From contig NZ_CP015247.1 in assembly GCF_001891125.1 (NCBI RefSeq), positions 1,444,501 to 1,508,500 on the forward strand: a stretch of DNA of 64,000 nt, read 5' to 3'. The stretch comes from Leuconostoc suionicum. Lineage in GTDB: Bacteria; Bacillota; Bacilli; Lactobacillales; Lactobacillaceae. The notes beneath the pieces were generated by a model. It had not been told where the DNA came from. It saw nothing but the letters and a program-made list of their open reading frames with translations, and ran no database searches. Position numbers and translations under genes: made by a program. This document shows, one piece after another, positions 1-8,510 of this stretch. Numbering within the stretch: the first letter of the stretch is position 1; each line of letters opens with the position of its first letter.

Positions 1-1066
1 TTACTGCTGTGTCAGATACTGGGACTTGCATTGCAGCTATTTTTTCAACACGTGCTTCTTCTGCACGTTGTGCATCAATAACTGTTTGCTGTTGATCACG
101 CATATTGTCGACTTTAACTTTAACTAGTGAACCAAAATGTGTTCCCCAACTGATCACTTTACCAGGATTTTCAGTATGCACGTGTACTTTAACAATTTCA
201 TCATCGTTGATAACCAATAAAGAGTCGCCTAATTTCGCTAAATAATCGTAAAACTTTTGGTAATCAAAATCATGATCATATGTTGTGCCTTTACCAATCT
301 GAACCATAATTTCAGTACAGTAACCATACTTGATATCTGCTGGATCTAAACTGCTACTAGCTTGCGCCCCCGCATGAAGTTCCTTGACCATTTGATCAAG
401 CTCAGCATTATCAGGTGCCTTAATATCTTCTTCATTAAAGTCACCACTGATCACTTGATAGAAAGCTTGCAATACGAAAACAAGTCCTTGTCCGCCTGAA
501 TCAACAACCCCCACTTCTTTTAAGACTGGTAACAATTCGGGAGTTGAATCCAGAGCTACTTGTGCTGCTTCCTGAACAGCAGCCATTAGTTCAACAATGT
601 CGTCAGTTTGGTCAGCCACCTTGTTTGCTTTAGCTGCCGCCTCACGAATAACCGTCAGAATTGTTCCTTCAGTAGGTTTCATCACTGACTTATATGCCAC
701 TTGTGCACCACTCATTAATGCATCAGCTAGATCACGTGCCGATAGTGTTTCTTTCCCAGCCATACTATTGGAAAAGCCACGAAAAATTTGTGATAATATC
801 ACGCCTGAGTTACCACGTGCTCCCATCAGCAAGCCCTTGGAAGTAGCTTTAGCCAAGGCACCAATTTCTGTTTCTAGTGAATCACGTTCATACTGGGCAC
901 CACTCGCCATTGAAAGGCTCATGTTCGTTCCTGTATCGCCATCAGGAACCGGAAATACGTTTAATTTATTAATTTTATCTGCATTAGCAGCAAGTACAGC
1001 CGCTGCAGCATTAATCATCTTACCAAATTCAACATTGGTAATCTTTGTTAGTGAATTAACTGACAT
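1..1066 (-). CDS. fakA: fatty acid kinase catalytic subunit FakA (DhaL/YloV family), 3' end outside window
   Basis: Reading from 1066 down to the window edge gives an uninterrupted frame starting MSVNSLTKITNVEF. The N-terminal part carries the DhaL/Dak2 ATP-binding signature PVPDGDTGTNMSLS near residues 40-53, followed by a GARGNSGVILSQ segment, as in FakA/YloV. In this family the kinase phosphorylates fatty acids presented by a FakB protein, feeding exogenous fatty acids into phospholipid synthesis. The start follows an AGGAGA ribosome site and lies 8 nt after the yloU stop, so the two are probably cotranscribed, as in many firmicutes. The C-terminal end is missing because the window stops. 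Confidence 0.9.
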   Translation of the reverse strand, partial: MSVNSLTKITNVEFGKMINAAAAVLAANADKINKLNVFPVPDGDTGTNMSLSMASGAQYERDSLETEIGALAKATSKGLLMGARGNSGVILSQIFRGFSNSMAGKETLSARDLADALMSGAQVAYKSVMKPTEGTILTVIREAAAKANKVADQTDDIVELMAAVQEAAQVALDSTPELLPVLKEVGVVDSGGQGLVFVLQAFYQVISGDFNEEDIKAPDNAELDQMVKELHAGAQASSSLDPADIKYGYCTEIMVQIGKGTTYDHDFDYQKFYDYLAKLGDSLLVINDDEIVKVHVHTENPGKVISWGTHFGSLVKVKVDNMRDQQQTVIDAQRAEEARVEKIAAMQVPVSDTAV

Positions 1067-1074
1067 AATCTCTC

Positions 1075-1434
1075 CTAGTCACTGACGCGAACACCCTGAA
1101 CAATCACATTAACCTCAGAAACATGAATACCCAAAAATGCGTCAAGATTATACTTTACTTTACCTTGAACTGACTTTGAAATCTCAGATAATTTAGTACC
1201 GTACTGTGCAACTAAGTAGACATCAACTGCAACACCACTATCTTTTTGATGAACTACAACGCCTTTAGCATAGTTTTCTCGATTCAGAATCTGATTAACA
1301 CCATCGCGAAAAGTTGCTTTAGATGCCATCCCAACAACACCAGGATTTTCAATTGCAGATCCACCAACAATTGTAGCAATAACATCATTTTCAAGGCTAA
1401 TATCGCCATTATTTGTTTTAATTATAATTGCCAT
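1075..1434 (-). CDS. yloU: Asp23/Gls24 family envelope stress protein (YloU-like)
   Basis: A 119-residue protein, MAIIIKTNNGDISLENDVIATIVGGSAIENPGV.., that matches the Asp23/Gls24 (DUF322) family in length and pattern, including the VVGMAS segment and a VDVYLVAQYG strand. Family members are small cytoplasmic or membrane-associated proteins linked to envelope stress; the exact role is not settled. I chose the Met at 1434 because it aligns with family N-termini; an in-frame ATG at 1449 would add five residues. Neither has a good ribosome site immediately upstream. It is directly followed by fakA. Confidence 0.85.
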   Translation of the reverse strand: MAIIIKTNNGDISLENDVIATIVGGSAIENPGVVGMASKATFRDGVNQILNRENYAKGVVVHQKDSGVAVDVYLVAQYGTKLSEISKSVQGKVKYNLDAFLGIHVSEVNVIVQGVRVSD

Positions 1435-1455
1435 AAAATTTAAGAACATTTATCG

Positions 1456-1506
1456 TTATATTGAGATGTCTTTTATCAACATCCTAAAGTTTAACAATAA
1501 ATGCAT
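1456..1506 (-). other. possible 16-residue upstream ORF ahead of yloU
   Basis: A perfect AGGAGG lies at 1509-1514 (minus strand), far upstream of yloU, and the first ATG after it opens a 16-codon frame ending at 1456. The spacing to that ATG is only 2 nt, so initiation there is doubtful. It may be a leader peptide or only an odd untranslated leader. Confidence 0.2.
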
Positions 1507-1582
1507 TTCCTCCTCACAAAGAGTTTACTAAGTATATTTTACCATACATAAATTGAGTTGCATTGAGAGGCGTTCTATCTAT

Positions 1583-1613
1583 TAATAAAAAAGACCACCC
1601 CATGGTGGTCTTA
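1583..1613 (-). terminator. rho-independent terminator after rpmB
   Basis: Stem AAGACCACC / GGTGGTCTT (1591-1599 with 1604-1612) followed on the minus strand by TTTTTTATTAAT. It ends the rpmB transcript and separates it from yloU-fakA. Confidence 0.85.
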
Positions 1614-1642
1614 CGACGTCAGCAAGCTAACGAAATACTAGC

Positions 1643-1843
1643 TTAAACGCGTTCGATAGAACCGTTCTTCAATCCAGCCTTCAAAGTACGTGCTGTCAAG
1701 TAAACTTTCTTTGGTGCAGCACCATTAATTTTAACCGTAACTTTTTGCAAGTTTGGCTTCCAGCTACGACGACTTGAGTTCAACGCGTGTGAACGTTGGT
1801 TACCAAAGCGTGTACGCGCACCAGTAATAGCATCTTTTGCCAT
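1643..1843 (-). CDS. rpmB: 50S ribosomal protein L28
   Basis: 66 residues, [24 protein letters not shown].., a clear L28 with the SHALN and RRSWKPNLQ segments. It is a structural protein of the large ribosomal subunit. The start follows a strong AAGGAGG site with 8-nt spacing. It has its own promoter (1904-1932) and terminator, so it is a monocistronic unit, the usual firmicute arrangement opposite or next to yloU. Confidence 0.97.
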   Translation of the reverse strand: MAKDAITGARTRFGNQRSHALNSSRRSWKPNLQKVTVKINGAAPKKVYLTARTLKAGLKNGSIERV

Positions 1844-1903
1844 GTTTAACCCTCCTTCTTCGAGCTGTTTATTTTTTAAAAGCTCTTTCTACAACAATAT
1901 TAA

Positions 1904-1932
1904 ATTTTACCAGAAATTCAACCCTTTGACAA
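1904..1932 (-). promoter_or_regulatory. sigma-A promoter of rpmB
   Basis: Minus strand reads TTGTCA, 17-nt spacer, TAAAAT, with a TGG extended -10. It begins immediately after the trxA stop codon. Confidence 0.7.
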
Positions 1933-1933
1933 G

Positions 1934-2248
1934 TTAATTTGTATATTTAGCTAAAATCTTTGCTAATTGTTCTTTATTATGGAATCCCGTTAAGCGTTCC
2001 ACAACTTCTCCATCTTTTTTAATCAAAAGCGTCGGAATAGCACGAATACCAAATGCAGCAGGAGTTTCAGGGTTAGCATCCACATCCATTTTAACGAACT
2101 TCACATCGTCTACTTCATCAGATAGCACATCCAAAACAGGTGATTGCATGCGACATGGACCACACCAAGTTGCCCAAAAATCCGTTATGCTAACGCCCGT
2201 ATTTGTTTCTTGATTAAAAGTTGCATCTTCTACTGTTTTAACTGCCAT
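1934..2248 (-). CDS. trxA: thioredoxin
   Basis: 104 residues with the redox motif WCGPC in FWATWCGPCRMQSPVLD and the cis-proline loop AIPTLL. It reduces protein disulfides in the cytoplasm, recycled by thioredoxin reductase. I start at the Met at 2248 (MAVKTVEDATF), which lies one base after the thiN stop and 9 nt from a GGAG site; an in-frame ATG five codons earlier would overlap thiN and lacks its own site. It is the last gene of the long housekeeping chain. Confidence 0.95.
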   Translation of the reverse strand: MAVKTVEDATFNQETNTGVSITDFWATWCGPCRMQSPVLDVLSDEVDDVKFVKMDVDANPETPAAFGIRAIPTLLIKKDGEVVERLTGFHNKEQLAKILAKYTN

Positions 2249-2249
2249 G

Positions 2250-2897
2250 TTATTTTTCTCCATCTACAGACTGCGTAATCATTATGATTCCTGTATCAAA
2301 GGACACGTGAACTGAATTTGATATAAATTCATTCGATGACCACATTTTATACTTATTTTTTGTTAGTGTCAACGGGTACTTGGCATCTATTATTTTGAAG
2401 TTCTCAACATCATTGAGCGGCATAAATCCTAAATACTTTGAGTTAGGATACTTTGCAATCTCACTTAAGCCAGGTGTAACATAGCTCACTATGTTTGTAT
2501 TATCAATAAAATTCGTTTTTTCAACAATACTTTCAAACTTTTCATCAGCCATTAACCACAAATTACTCAACATGTGATCAATTCGGGCACCAGTAGCACC
2601 AAATATTTTAATAATATCTGGTTTTTTTTCTTGAGCGTACATTAAGGCCAACTCTGTGTCTGTTTCATCTTTTTCAGCCTTGACATGAACAATTTTTTGC
2701 GCAGCTAAATGATTTTGAATTGTAACCAATTCAAAATCATTTAGAGAATCAAAATCACCAACTGCCATGATCATTGGTATATTTTCTTGGTAGAGATACC
2801 AAGCACCTCTGTCAGCGCCAATCCACATCCCTTGTTCCTGAAATAAATTTTTAGGCCATAATTCCGTTGGTCCACCGGCTAAGATATTAATCTGCAT
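2250..2897 (-). CDS. thiN: thiamine pyrophosphokinase
   Basis: 215 residues; GADRGAWYL, AVGDFDSL, DETDTELAL and FGATGARIDHML are the ThiN/TPK signature blocks (ATP and thiamine binding, acidic metal site). The enzyme turns thiamine plus ATP into thiamine diphosphate, the ligand of the two TPP riboswitches at 54.3-54.6 kb. It overlaps rpe by one base and runs into trxA, following the common firmicute order rsgA-rpe-thiN. Confidence 0.95.
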   Translation of the reverse strand: MQINILAGGPTELWPKNLFQEQGMWIGADRGAWYLYQENIPMIMAVGDFDSLNDFELVTIQNHLAAQKIVHVKAEKDETDTELALMYAQEKKPDIIKIFGATGARIDHMLSNLWLMADEKFESIVEKTNFIDNTNIVSYVTPGLSEIAKYPNSKYLGFMPLNDVENFKIIDAKYPLTLTKNKYKMWSSNEFISNSVHVSFDTGIIMITQSVDGEK

Positions 2898-3553
2898 TAT
2901 TTAATCAAATCTTTCAAAATACCGATTTTTGCAGCAGGATCTACTTTATCGTACACGTACGATCCAGCCACAAAAACGTTTGCACCAGCATCATATGCCG
3001 ATTTAATCGTCTCGTTATTCACGCCCCCATCAATTTCAATATCAAAGTCAAAGCCACGTTCCTCACGGAATGTTTGTAATTGTTCAATTTTTTGCAGCGT
3101 TGATGGCAAGAACTTTTGTCCGCCAAATCCTGGGTTTACAGTCATAACTAGTACTTGATCAACCATATCCAGTACTGCTTCGATTGCGGATACTGGGGTT
3201 CCTGGATTGATAACAACTTCTGCTTTGACACCTTTGTTCTTAATCATTTGTAAAACACGATGAATATGTGGTGTTGCTTCAACATGAACACCAATAATGT
3301 CTGCACCAGCATCCGCAAATTCTTCAACAAAGCGTTCTGGATTTTGAATCATTAAGTGAACATCTAGCACTAAATCAGTTTCCGGACGCAATTGTTTGAC
3401 CCAATTTGGGCCATAAGATATAGCGGGTACAAAAGTACCATCCATAACATCGATGTGCAAATACTCTGCACCAGCAGCTTCAACAAGCTTGACGTCACGT
3501 TCCAAATTTGTGTAATCTGCGCTCAAAATTGATGGTGCAATGATTCCTGACAT
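2897..3553 (-). CDS. rpe: ribulose-phosphate 3-epimerase
   Basis: 218 residues, full length for the family. It opens IAPSILSADYTNLERDV and has the HIDVMDGTFVPAISYGP metal/phosphate motif, VMTVNPGFGGQKF and EIDGGVN near the C-terminus. It interconverts ribulose 5-phosphate and xylulose 5-phosphate; in heterofermenters this feeds phosphoketolase. Start follows AAAGAGGT. It sits between rsgA and thiN. Confidence 0.97.
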   Translation of the reverse strand: MSGIIAPSILSADYTNLERDVKLVEAAGAEYLHIDVMDGTFVPAISYGPNWVKQLRPETDLVLDVHLMIQNPERFVEEFADAGADIIGVHVEATPHIHRVLQMIKNKGVKAEVVINPGTPVSAIEAVLDMVDQVLVMTVNPGFGGQKFLPSTLQKIEQLQTFREERGFDFDIEIDGGVNNETIKSAYDAGANVFVAGSYVYDKVDPAAKIGILKDLIK

Positions 3554-3566
3554 GATATACCTCTTT

Positions 3567-4454
3567 TTAATTGTCTGTTTTATATTTTGGTTTTTGCGCT
3601 TTAATCAACTCATAAAACGCCTTATAACTATTATACCTTGACTGTGTGATTGTGCCAACTGCTACCGCCTCTTTAATGGCACAGCCTGGTTCATTCAGAT
3701 GTAAACATCCACGGAAACGACATTCTTGCCGCTTTTCAACAAACTCTGGAAAATAATCATCCAATTCTTCAACAGAAAAATCAAACACCTCATACGAAGA
3801 AAATCCTGGCGTGTCAGCAATCAAAGCCTCATCTACATCAATCAACGTTACCTGTCGTGTTGTATGCTTTCCTCGACTCAACGCTTTAGAAACTTCTCCC
3901 GTTTCAAGTCCAAGTTGTGGCGATAGATGATTCAGTAATGTTGATTTTCCAGCTCCCGTTTGCCCCATAAAAACCGAAACATGGTCTTTTAGCATCATTT
4001 TAAGCGCTTCAAAAGCACTTTTTGAATCTGAAAAAATAACATCATAACCAATACTTTGATAATAATTAGCAACGTGATTTATTTTCTCGTGTTCAGTTTT
4101 TTCCAGCAAGTCCATTTTAGAAAAATATATCAACGGTCTTACGTTTGCAGCTTCAAGTGCCACCAACTGACGATCTAACAAATTTGGTGCAAAATCAGGT
4201 TCCTTGGCAGCTGTCACAATAACGGCAATATCAATATTTGCTATTGGTGGGCGAACTAAAAAGTTCTCCCGTTGATGGATTGCCCAAATAAAGCCCTCGT
4301 CATTCTCACTCTCAAAATCAACAAAATCACCAACTAGCGGTTTTTGCTTAGATTTCCTAAATTCACCGCGAGCTCGCGTTCGTTGAATGTCACCACTGGG
4401 TAACTGTATATCGTAATAACCGCTGAGCGATCTAATAATTCGTCCTGTTTTCAT
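3567..4454 (-). CDS. rsgA: ribosome small subunit-dependent GTPase A
   Basis: 295 residues with an N-terminal OB fold, a circularly permuted GTPase (G4-like YFSKMDLL, G1 [15 protein letters not shown]3 DTPGFSSYE) and a C-terminal zinc knuckle ([17 protein letters not shown]). It acts late in 30S maturation. The start at Met 4454 ([16 protein letters not shown]) matches family N-termini; an ATG four codons upstream is possible. Neither has a ribosome site, and the coding start lies right behind a terminator-like hairpin after pknB, so expression may depend on readthrough or a weak start. Confidence 0.95.
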   Translation of the reverse strand: MKTGRIIRSLSGYYDIQLPSGDIQRTRARGEFRKSKQKPLVGDFVDFESENDEGFIWAIHQRENFLVRPPIANIDIAVIVTAAKEPDFAPNLLDRQLVALEAANVRPLIYFSKMDLLEKTEHEKINHVANYYQSIGYDVIFSDSKSAFEALKMMLKDHVSVFMGQTGAGKSTLLNHLSPQLGLETGEVSKALSRGKHTTRQVTLIDVDEALIADTPGFSSYEVFDFSVEELDDYFPEFVEKRQECRFRGCLHLNEPGCAIKEAVAVGTITQSRYNSYKAFYELIKAQKPKYKTDN

Positions 4455-4469
4455 ACCATTAATCATAAC

Positions 4470-4494
4470 AAAAAAAGCCGATAATATCGACTTT
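4470..4494 (-). terminator. hairpin with T-tract between pknB and rsgA
   Basis: Minus strand GTCGAT-ATT-ATCGGC followed by TTTTTTT, only a few bases before the rsgA ATG. Probably an attenuator rather than a full stop, because rsgA-rpe-thiN-trxA have no obvious other promoter. Confidence 0.6.
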
Positions 4495-4505
4495 TAGACA
4501 CGTTG

Positions 4506-6431
4506 TTATTGACTCGAAGAACTCTCAGATGTGGAACTGTCCGACGATGTAGTACTAGAATTCTCACTACTTGTTGAACTGTTTGAGGAACTACTGCTAG
4601 AACTAGAAGACGATGAACTGCTGCTACTTGAGCTTGATTGTTCTGGTCCCTGTGAAATCGTAATTAATAAGGTGTTATCTTTTGTAATTTTTGATCCGCC
4701 ACGAATTGATTGACTAATAACATGGTCCTTCTTAACAGAATTAGAGTAAGTCGTATTAAAATTAACCGTGACATCATTTTGTGATGCCCAATTTTGAACA
4801 TCGCTTTGTGTGCTACTTTTAGTAAAGTCAGGAACAGTAATCTTAACCGGTCCTGTTGAGACAGTGAAAGTCACCTTTGTGGCTGTAGGGTCCACCTTAC
4901 CACTGGCATCAATAGATTGAGCTATAATTATGCCTGCAGCTACACTATCTGACGCTTGTTGTTCTTTTTGAATTTCGTATCCTTGTGAGCGCAATTGTGC
5001 TGCTGTTACATCATAATCTGATCCAACATAATCTCCAAAACGCACTTTTGCCTTACCAGAGGAAATAACCAAGTTGATACTGTCCCCTTTTTTTACGTCA
5101 GCTCCTTCTTTAGGCGTTGAACGCACAACACTGCCCTTTTTGACAGTTGTCGACGTTGTTGAAGTCACACTACCAACATTCAATCCAGCTTCTTGTATTT
5201 TCTTTTCAGCCTTGGCTCTTGTTAGGTTGGATAAGCTCGGCACAGTGATTTGACTAGCCTGAATATGAATAAACGCAAAAATAGCAATGATAGCAACAAT
5301 AAAAAGAGCTGCAAAAGCCAACACTTTGGGTAATTTATTTTCGCGATACTTGATGCCATTGCCTCGAAGCACACTTCTAACATAATTGGGTGTTCGGTCA
5401 ACAATTTTTGCGATACTTTTAACAGCGTAACCTTTTTTACCATACTCAATGATCAGATCTTTTACTGATGGTTCCTCAGGAACTTCCTCCGGTAAAACAT
5501 TAACAGAGGAAACACCATTCTTGAGCTGGTCTTGAATTTGCTCCATCGGAATAATGCGCGTTTCGTTTTCAATATCCGCAGTTGGCGCAAATCGTTGTTC
5601 ATTTGAACGACGTGGCGATAGAACCGTTTTTAAATCTTCAGCCATAACTGAGACATCTAAATAACGATCCTGTGGGTTCTTAGCTGTGGCTTTTAAAATA
5701 ACATTTTCTAGTGCTTGGGGAATTCTTGGATCAAAATCACGTACTGAAGGCATATCAGCAGTTGCATGTTTTAGTGCTACTGCGACCGGTGTATCTCCTT
5801 CATATGGCACTTGCTTCGTTAGCATTTCATATAACATAACACCAAGGGCATAGATATCAGACTTTGCTGATGCCATGCCCCCACGGGTTTGTTCTGGTGA
5901 CAAATAATGAACTGAACCAATCACTGTATGCGTCTGCGTCAAATCTTGCTCTGACTTAGCAATTGCAATACCGAAATCGGTAATCTTCACTTGATCATTT
6001 CTGTCAATTAAAATATTTTGTGGTTTTAAATCACGATGAATAATTCCTGCATTATGTGCAGCCTGCACGGCGTTTAATATTTGCATCATAATATCAACAA
6101 CTTGTTGATATGCAATTGGAAAGTGTTCACCAATGTATGATTTAAGATTTGTCCCATCAACATATTCCATGACAATATATTGCGAACCTTGGTACTCACC
6201 AACGTCGTATACTTGGACAATATTGTCATTAATCAGTTCTGTTACTGATAAGGCCTCACGTTGAAAGCGTTTTGCCAAATCTACATCATTCTTCATATCA
6301 AGGCGCATCATTTTAAACGTTACATCACGATTAAGAAATTCATCATGCGCCAAATAAACATTGGCCATACCGCCATCGCCAAGCGATTTTATAATACGGT
6401 ATCGATTGTCAACTAGTGTATCGGGTAACAT
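4506..6431 (-). CDS. pknB: PASTA-domain Ser/Thr protein kinase with Ser-rich tail
   Basis: 641 residues: cytoplasmic kinase domain (about 10-270; glycine loop LGDGGMANVYLA, Lys40, HRDLKPQN at 132-139, DFG at 152-154, YLSPEQ), a linker, one membrane span (about 369-390), three PASTA repeats (about 394-597) and a 44-residue tail that is almost all Ser with Thr/Glu/Asp. Family members (PrkC, StkP) sense cell-wall muropeptides and phosphorylate division and wall enzymes. The linker at about 320-360 reads like a helix-turn-helix (AVKSIAKIVDRTPNYVRSVL), which is unexpected. It is next to its phosphatase gene, 2 bases apart. Confidence 0.95.
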   Translation of the reverse strand: MLPDTLVDNRYRIIKSLGDGGMANVYLAHDEFLNRDVTFKMMRLDMKNDVDLAKRFQREALSVTELINDNIVQVYDVGEYQGSQYIVMEYVDGTNLKSYIGEHFPIAYQQVVDIMMQILNAVQAAHNAGIIHRDLKPQNILIDRNDQVKITDFGIAIAKSEQDLTQTHTVIGSVHYLSPEQTRGGMASAKSDIYALGVMLYEMLTKQVPYEGDTPVAVALKHATADMPSVRDFDPRIPQALENVILKATAKNPQDRYLDVSVMAEDLKTVLSPRRSNEQRFAPTADIENETRIIPMEQIQDQLKNGVSSVNVLPEEVPEEPSVKDLIIEYGKKGYAVKSIAKIVDRTPNYVRSVLRGNGIKYRENKLPKVLAFAALFIVAIIAIFAFIHIQASQITVPSLSNLTRAKAEKKIQEAGLNVGSVTSTTSTTVKKGSVVRSTPKEGADVKKGDSINLVISSGKAKVRFGDYVGSDYDVTAAQLRSQGYEIQKEQQASDSVAAGIIIAQSIDASGKVDPTATKVTFTVSTGPVKITVPDFTKSSTQSDVQNWASQNDVTVNFNTTYSNSVKKDHVISQSIRGGSKITKDNTLLITISQGPEQSSSSSSSSSSSSSSSSSSNSSTSSENSSTTSSDSSTSESSSSQ

Positions 6432-6433
6432 CT

Positions 6434-7168
6434 CTAATCCTTTTCATGTGTGACGAGTACCGCCGTCACGTTATCTGGTGCGCCTTTTTCATTTGCTTGC
6501 TGAATCATATCAAAAACTTTAATATCAAGTGGTTCTTCATAGCGCATTATTTGCTTAATTGTCTTGTAGTCTAACACTTTTGTAATACCGTCAGATGTTA
6601 GAAATAAAATATCATCTGCCACAAAATCGTGTTGAGAAATTTCCATATCTGCATGTTCATCAACACCCAAAAATCGCGTCACACTATTAGCGTGTACCAT
6701 GTTACTAGCATCTGCACTGGCCATAGCTCCTCTACGGACGATTTCATTTTTCAATATATGGTCATTGGACAGTTGGGTTAATTGATTATTATGCAACAGA
6801 AAGGCTTTGGAATCGCCTAAATTAGCAATCACAACTTTTTCGTCAAACAATACAGCCAAAACAACAGTCGTTGCCATCTGTGATAGCTCTTGAAAGCGTT
6901 GTCCGGCCTTTATAATAGCATCATTTTCAATTTTAGCTTGTTTTTTTAACCACGCAATTGTAGGAACAATTGTCTCCAAATCATTGCTTTCCCAAGCATG
7001 TCCGAAGTGCTCAACAGTCATTGCACTGGCAACCTCACCGCCTTCATTCGAAGTAACGCCGTCAGCAACGATAACCATTGTCCGTCCAACTTTATTTACA
7101 AAAGAACCTACATAATCCTCATTGTCGTGGCGTTTGGATCCAGGATCCGTACGATAGGCAATTGCCAT
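6434..7168 (-). CDS. stp: PP2C-family Ser/Thr protein phosphatase
   Basis: 244 residues with the PPM motifs RHDNEDY, VADGVTSNEGGEVAS, VIANLGDSKAFL and GAPDNVTAVLV, which hold the metal-binding aspartates. It reverses phosphorylation by the PASTA kinase encoded immediately downstream. Start ATG overlaps the rsmB stop (TAATG), so translation is probably coupled. B. subtilis PrpC and S. aureus Stp are the named relatives. Confidence 0.95.
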   Translation of the reverse strand: MAIAYRTDPGSKRHDNEDYVGSFVNKVGRTMVIVADGVTSNEGGEVASAMTVEHFGHAWESNDLETIVPTIAWLKKQAKIENDAIIKAGQRFQELSQMATTVVLAVLFDEKVVIANLGDSKAFLLHNNQLTQLSNDHILKNEIVRRGAMASADASNMVHANSVTRFLGVDEHADMEISQHDFVADDILFLTSDGITKVLDYKTIKQIMRYEEPLDIKVFDMIQQANEKGAPDNVTAVLVTHEKD

Positions 7169-8510
7169 TAATCATTTTTCCTCAATGTAGCAACGAAAAA
7201 GCCATCTGTCTGGTAATCATCGGGATACACATGTAAGGCTTTTTCGCCATGATCTGATTTTAATTTATAAGTTGTTTCCGTTGGAATCAATTCAAAATTT
7301 GGATGGTCTTTCAAAAACTTTGTTACAACATCGTCATTTTCTTGACGCAAGATTGTACAAGTACTGTAAACCATGATACCATTTTTTGCAAGGTTTTGGC
7401 TAACCGAATCCAAAATTTGTGTTTGTAAACGAGCTAAACTTTCGACATCTTCCAAGGTTTTATCATATCTAATTTCAGGCTTTCGACGCAATAAACCAAA
7501 TCCTGAACATGGTGCATCAACTAAAATTCGATCAAATTTTTTGTCAATCTGTTCAGGAACTTTTCTTGCATCTAAGACACGTGCGTGAATTTTATCGGCT
7601 ACGTGTAATCTTTCAGCATTGTTGTTAATCAACTTAATTTTATGCTCATGAACATCTAAGGCCGTAATCACTGCATCTGGAGCGCTGTATTGTGCAAGTT
7701 GCGTGGTTTTCCCACCAGGTGCCGCCGCCGCGTCTAAAATACTTTTAACTTCAGGCGTCAAATGTAAACTTTCTACTGGTAACATTGCGCTTTCATCCTG
7801 CAAGGTTAACCAACCATCATGATACGCTTTAGAACTGGCCACATGCCCACCGCTGACTACAAACGCGTGTGCAGCAACGCTAGATGCTGTAACAGTGAAA
7901 TTTTCTGATTCTAGCGCAGTAACAACATCTTGATCAGTAGCTAGTATCGTATTAACACGAATGGATTGCTTAGGTGCATCATTGATTGTAGTAATGATCT
8001 GGCGTGCTCGTTCATCCCCATTTTGCTTAATTAACTCTTCAACCAAACCGGCAAACTGGCTTCAATAGAAAGACGTTGTATGTCGTCACCAATGTCGGCA
8101 ACACTACGAAGACCTTTACGACTAATATTATGCAAAATAGCAGTAACAAATTTTCCTGTTCCAACATGCCCTAGTATTTTAGCTACTTCAATTGATTCAT
8201 TAAAGATGGCATGCTGTGGTATCTTATCTAGGTATTCCATTTGAAAAATAGCTGTATAAAGTAGCTCCCGAACCCACGGATTAATTTTTTTGCTACCCAC
8301 GAAAGGTTCAAGCCAATACTCAAAAGTTAAGCGGTGTTGAATGACACCGTAAACCAAAGTTGTTAGTAAACGAGTATCTGCTTCACCCAGCTTATGTTGC
8401 TTGATCACTTGGTTTAATTGTAGATTAGAATATGCACCGTTTTTTATTTTGGCTAGTGTTTGAACTGCTAAAACACGTGGATTGTCACTGTAAACTCGTT
8501 TATCACTCAT
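7168..8510 (-). pseudogene. rsmB: 16S rRNA (cytosine967-C5)-methyltransferase, split by a frameshift
   Basis: Two overlapping frames together make one RsmB of about 450 residues. The 5' part (8510-8031) has the NusB-like RNA-binding domain and ends ..SLPVWLKS-stop. The 3' part (open from 8046, first codons TTG GTT GAA GAG) carries the methyltransferase with APGGKTTQLA, DAPCSGFG and STCTI. Expected protein at the junction is PVWLVEELIKQ; the DNA has TGGTTGAAGAG where TGGTTGGTTGAAGAG would be needed, so four bases of a GGTT duplication are missing. It could be a true mutation, a sequencing error, or two coupled polypeptides. Neighbours fmt and stp are intact. Confidence 0.85.

Noticed and set aside
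597-1085. Open frame on the plus strand over fakA
   Set aside because: Runs antisense to a clear FakA domain and shows no family pattern of its own.
4506-4650. Poly-Ser coding tract as a phase-variable DNA repeat
   Set aside because: The serine codons are mixed, so there is no simple tandem repeat to slip.
8031-8050. Programmed ribosomal frameshift in rsmB
   Set aside because: No classical slippery heptamer is present; the gap fits a 4-nt deletion in a GGTT repeat.
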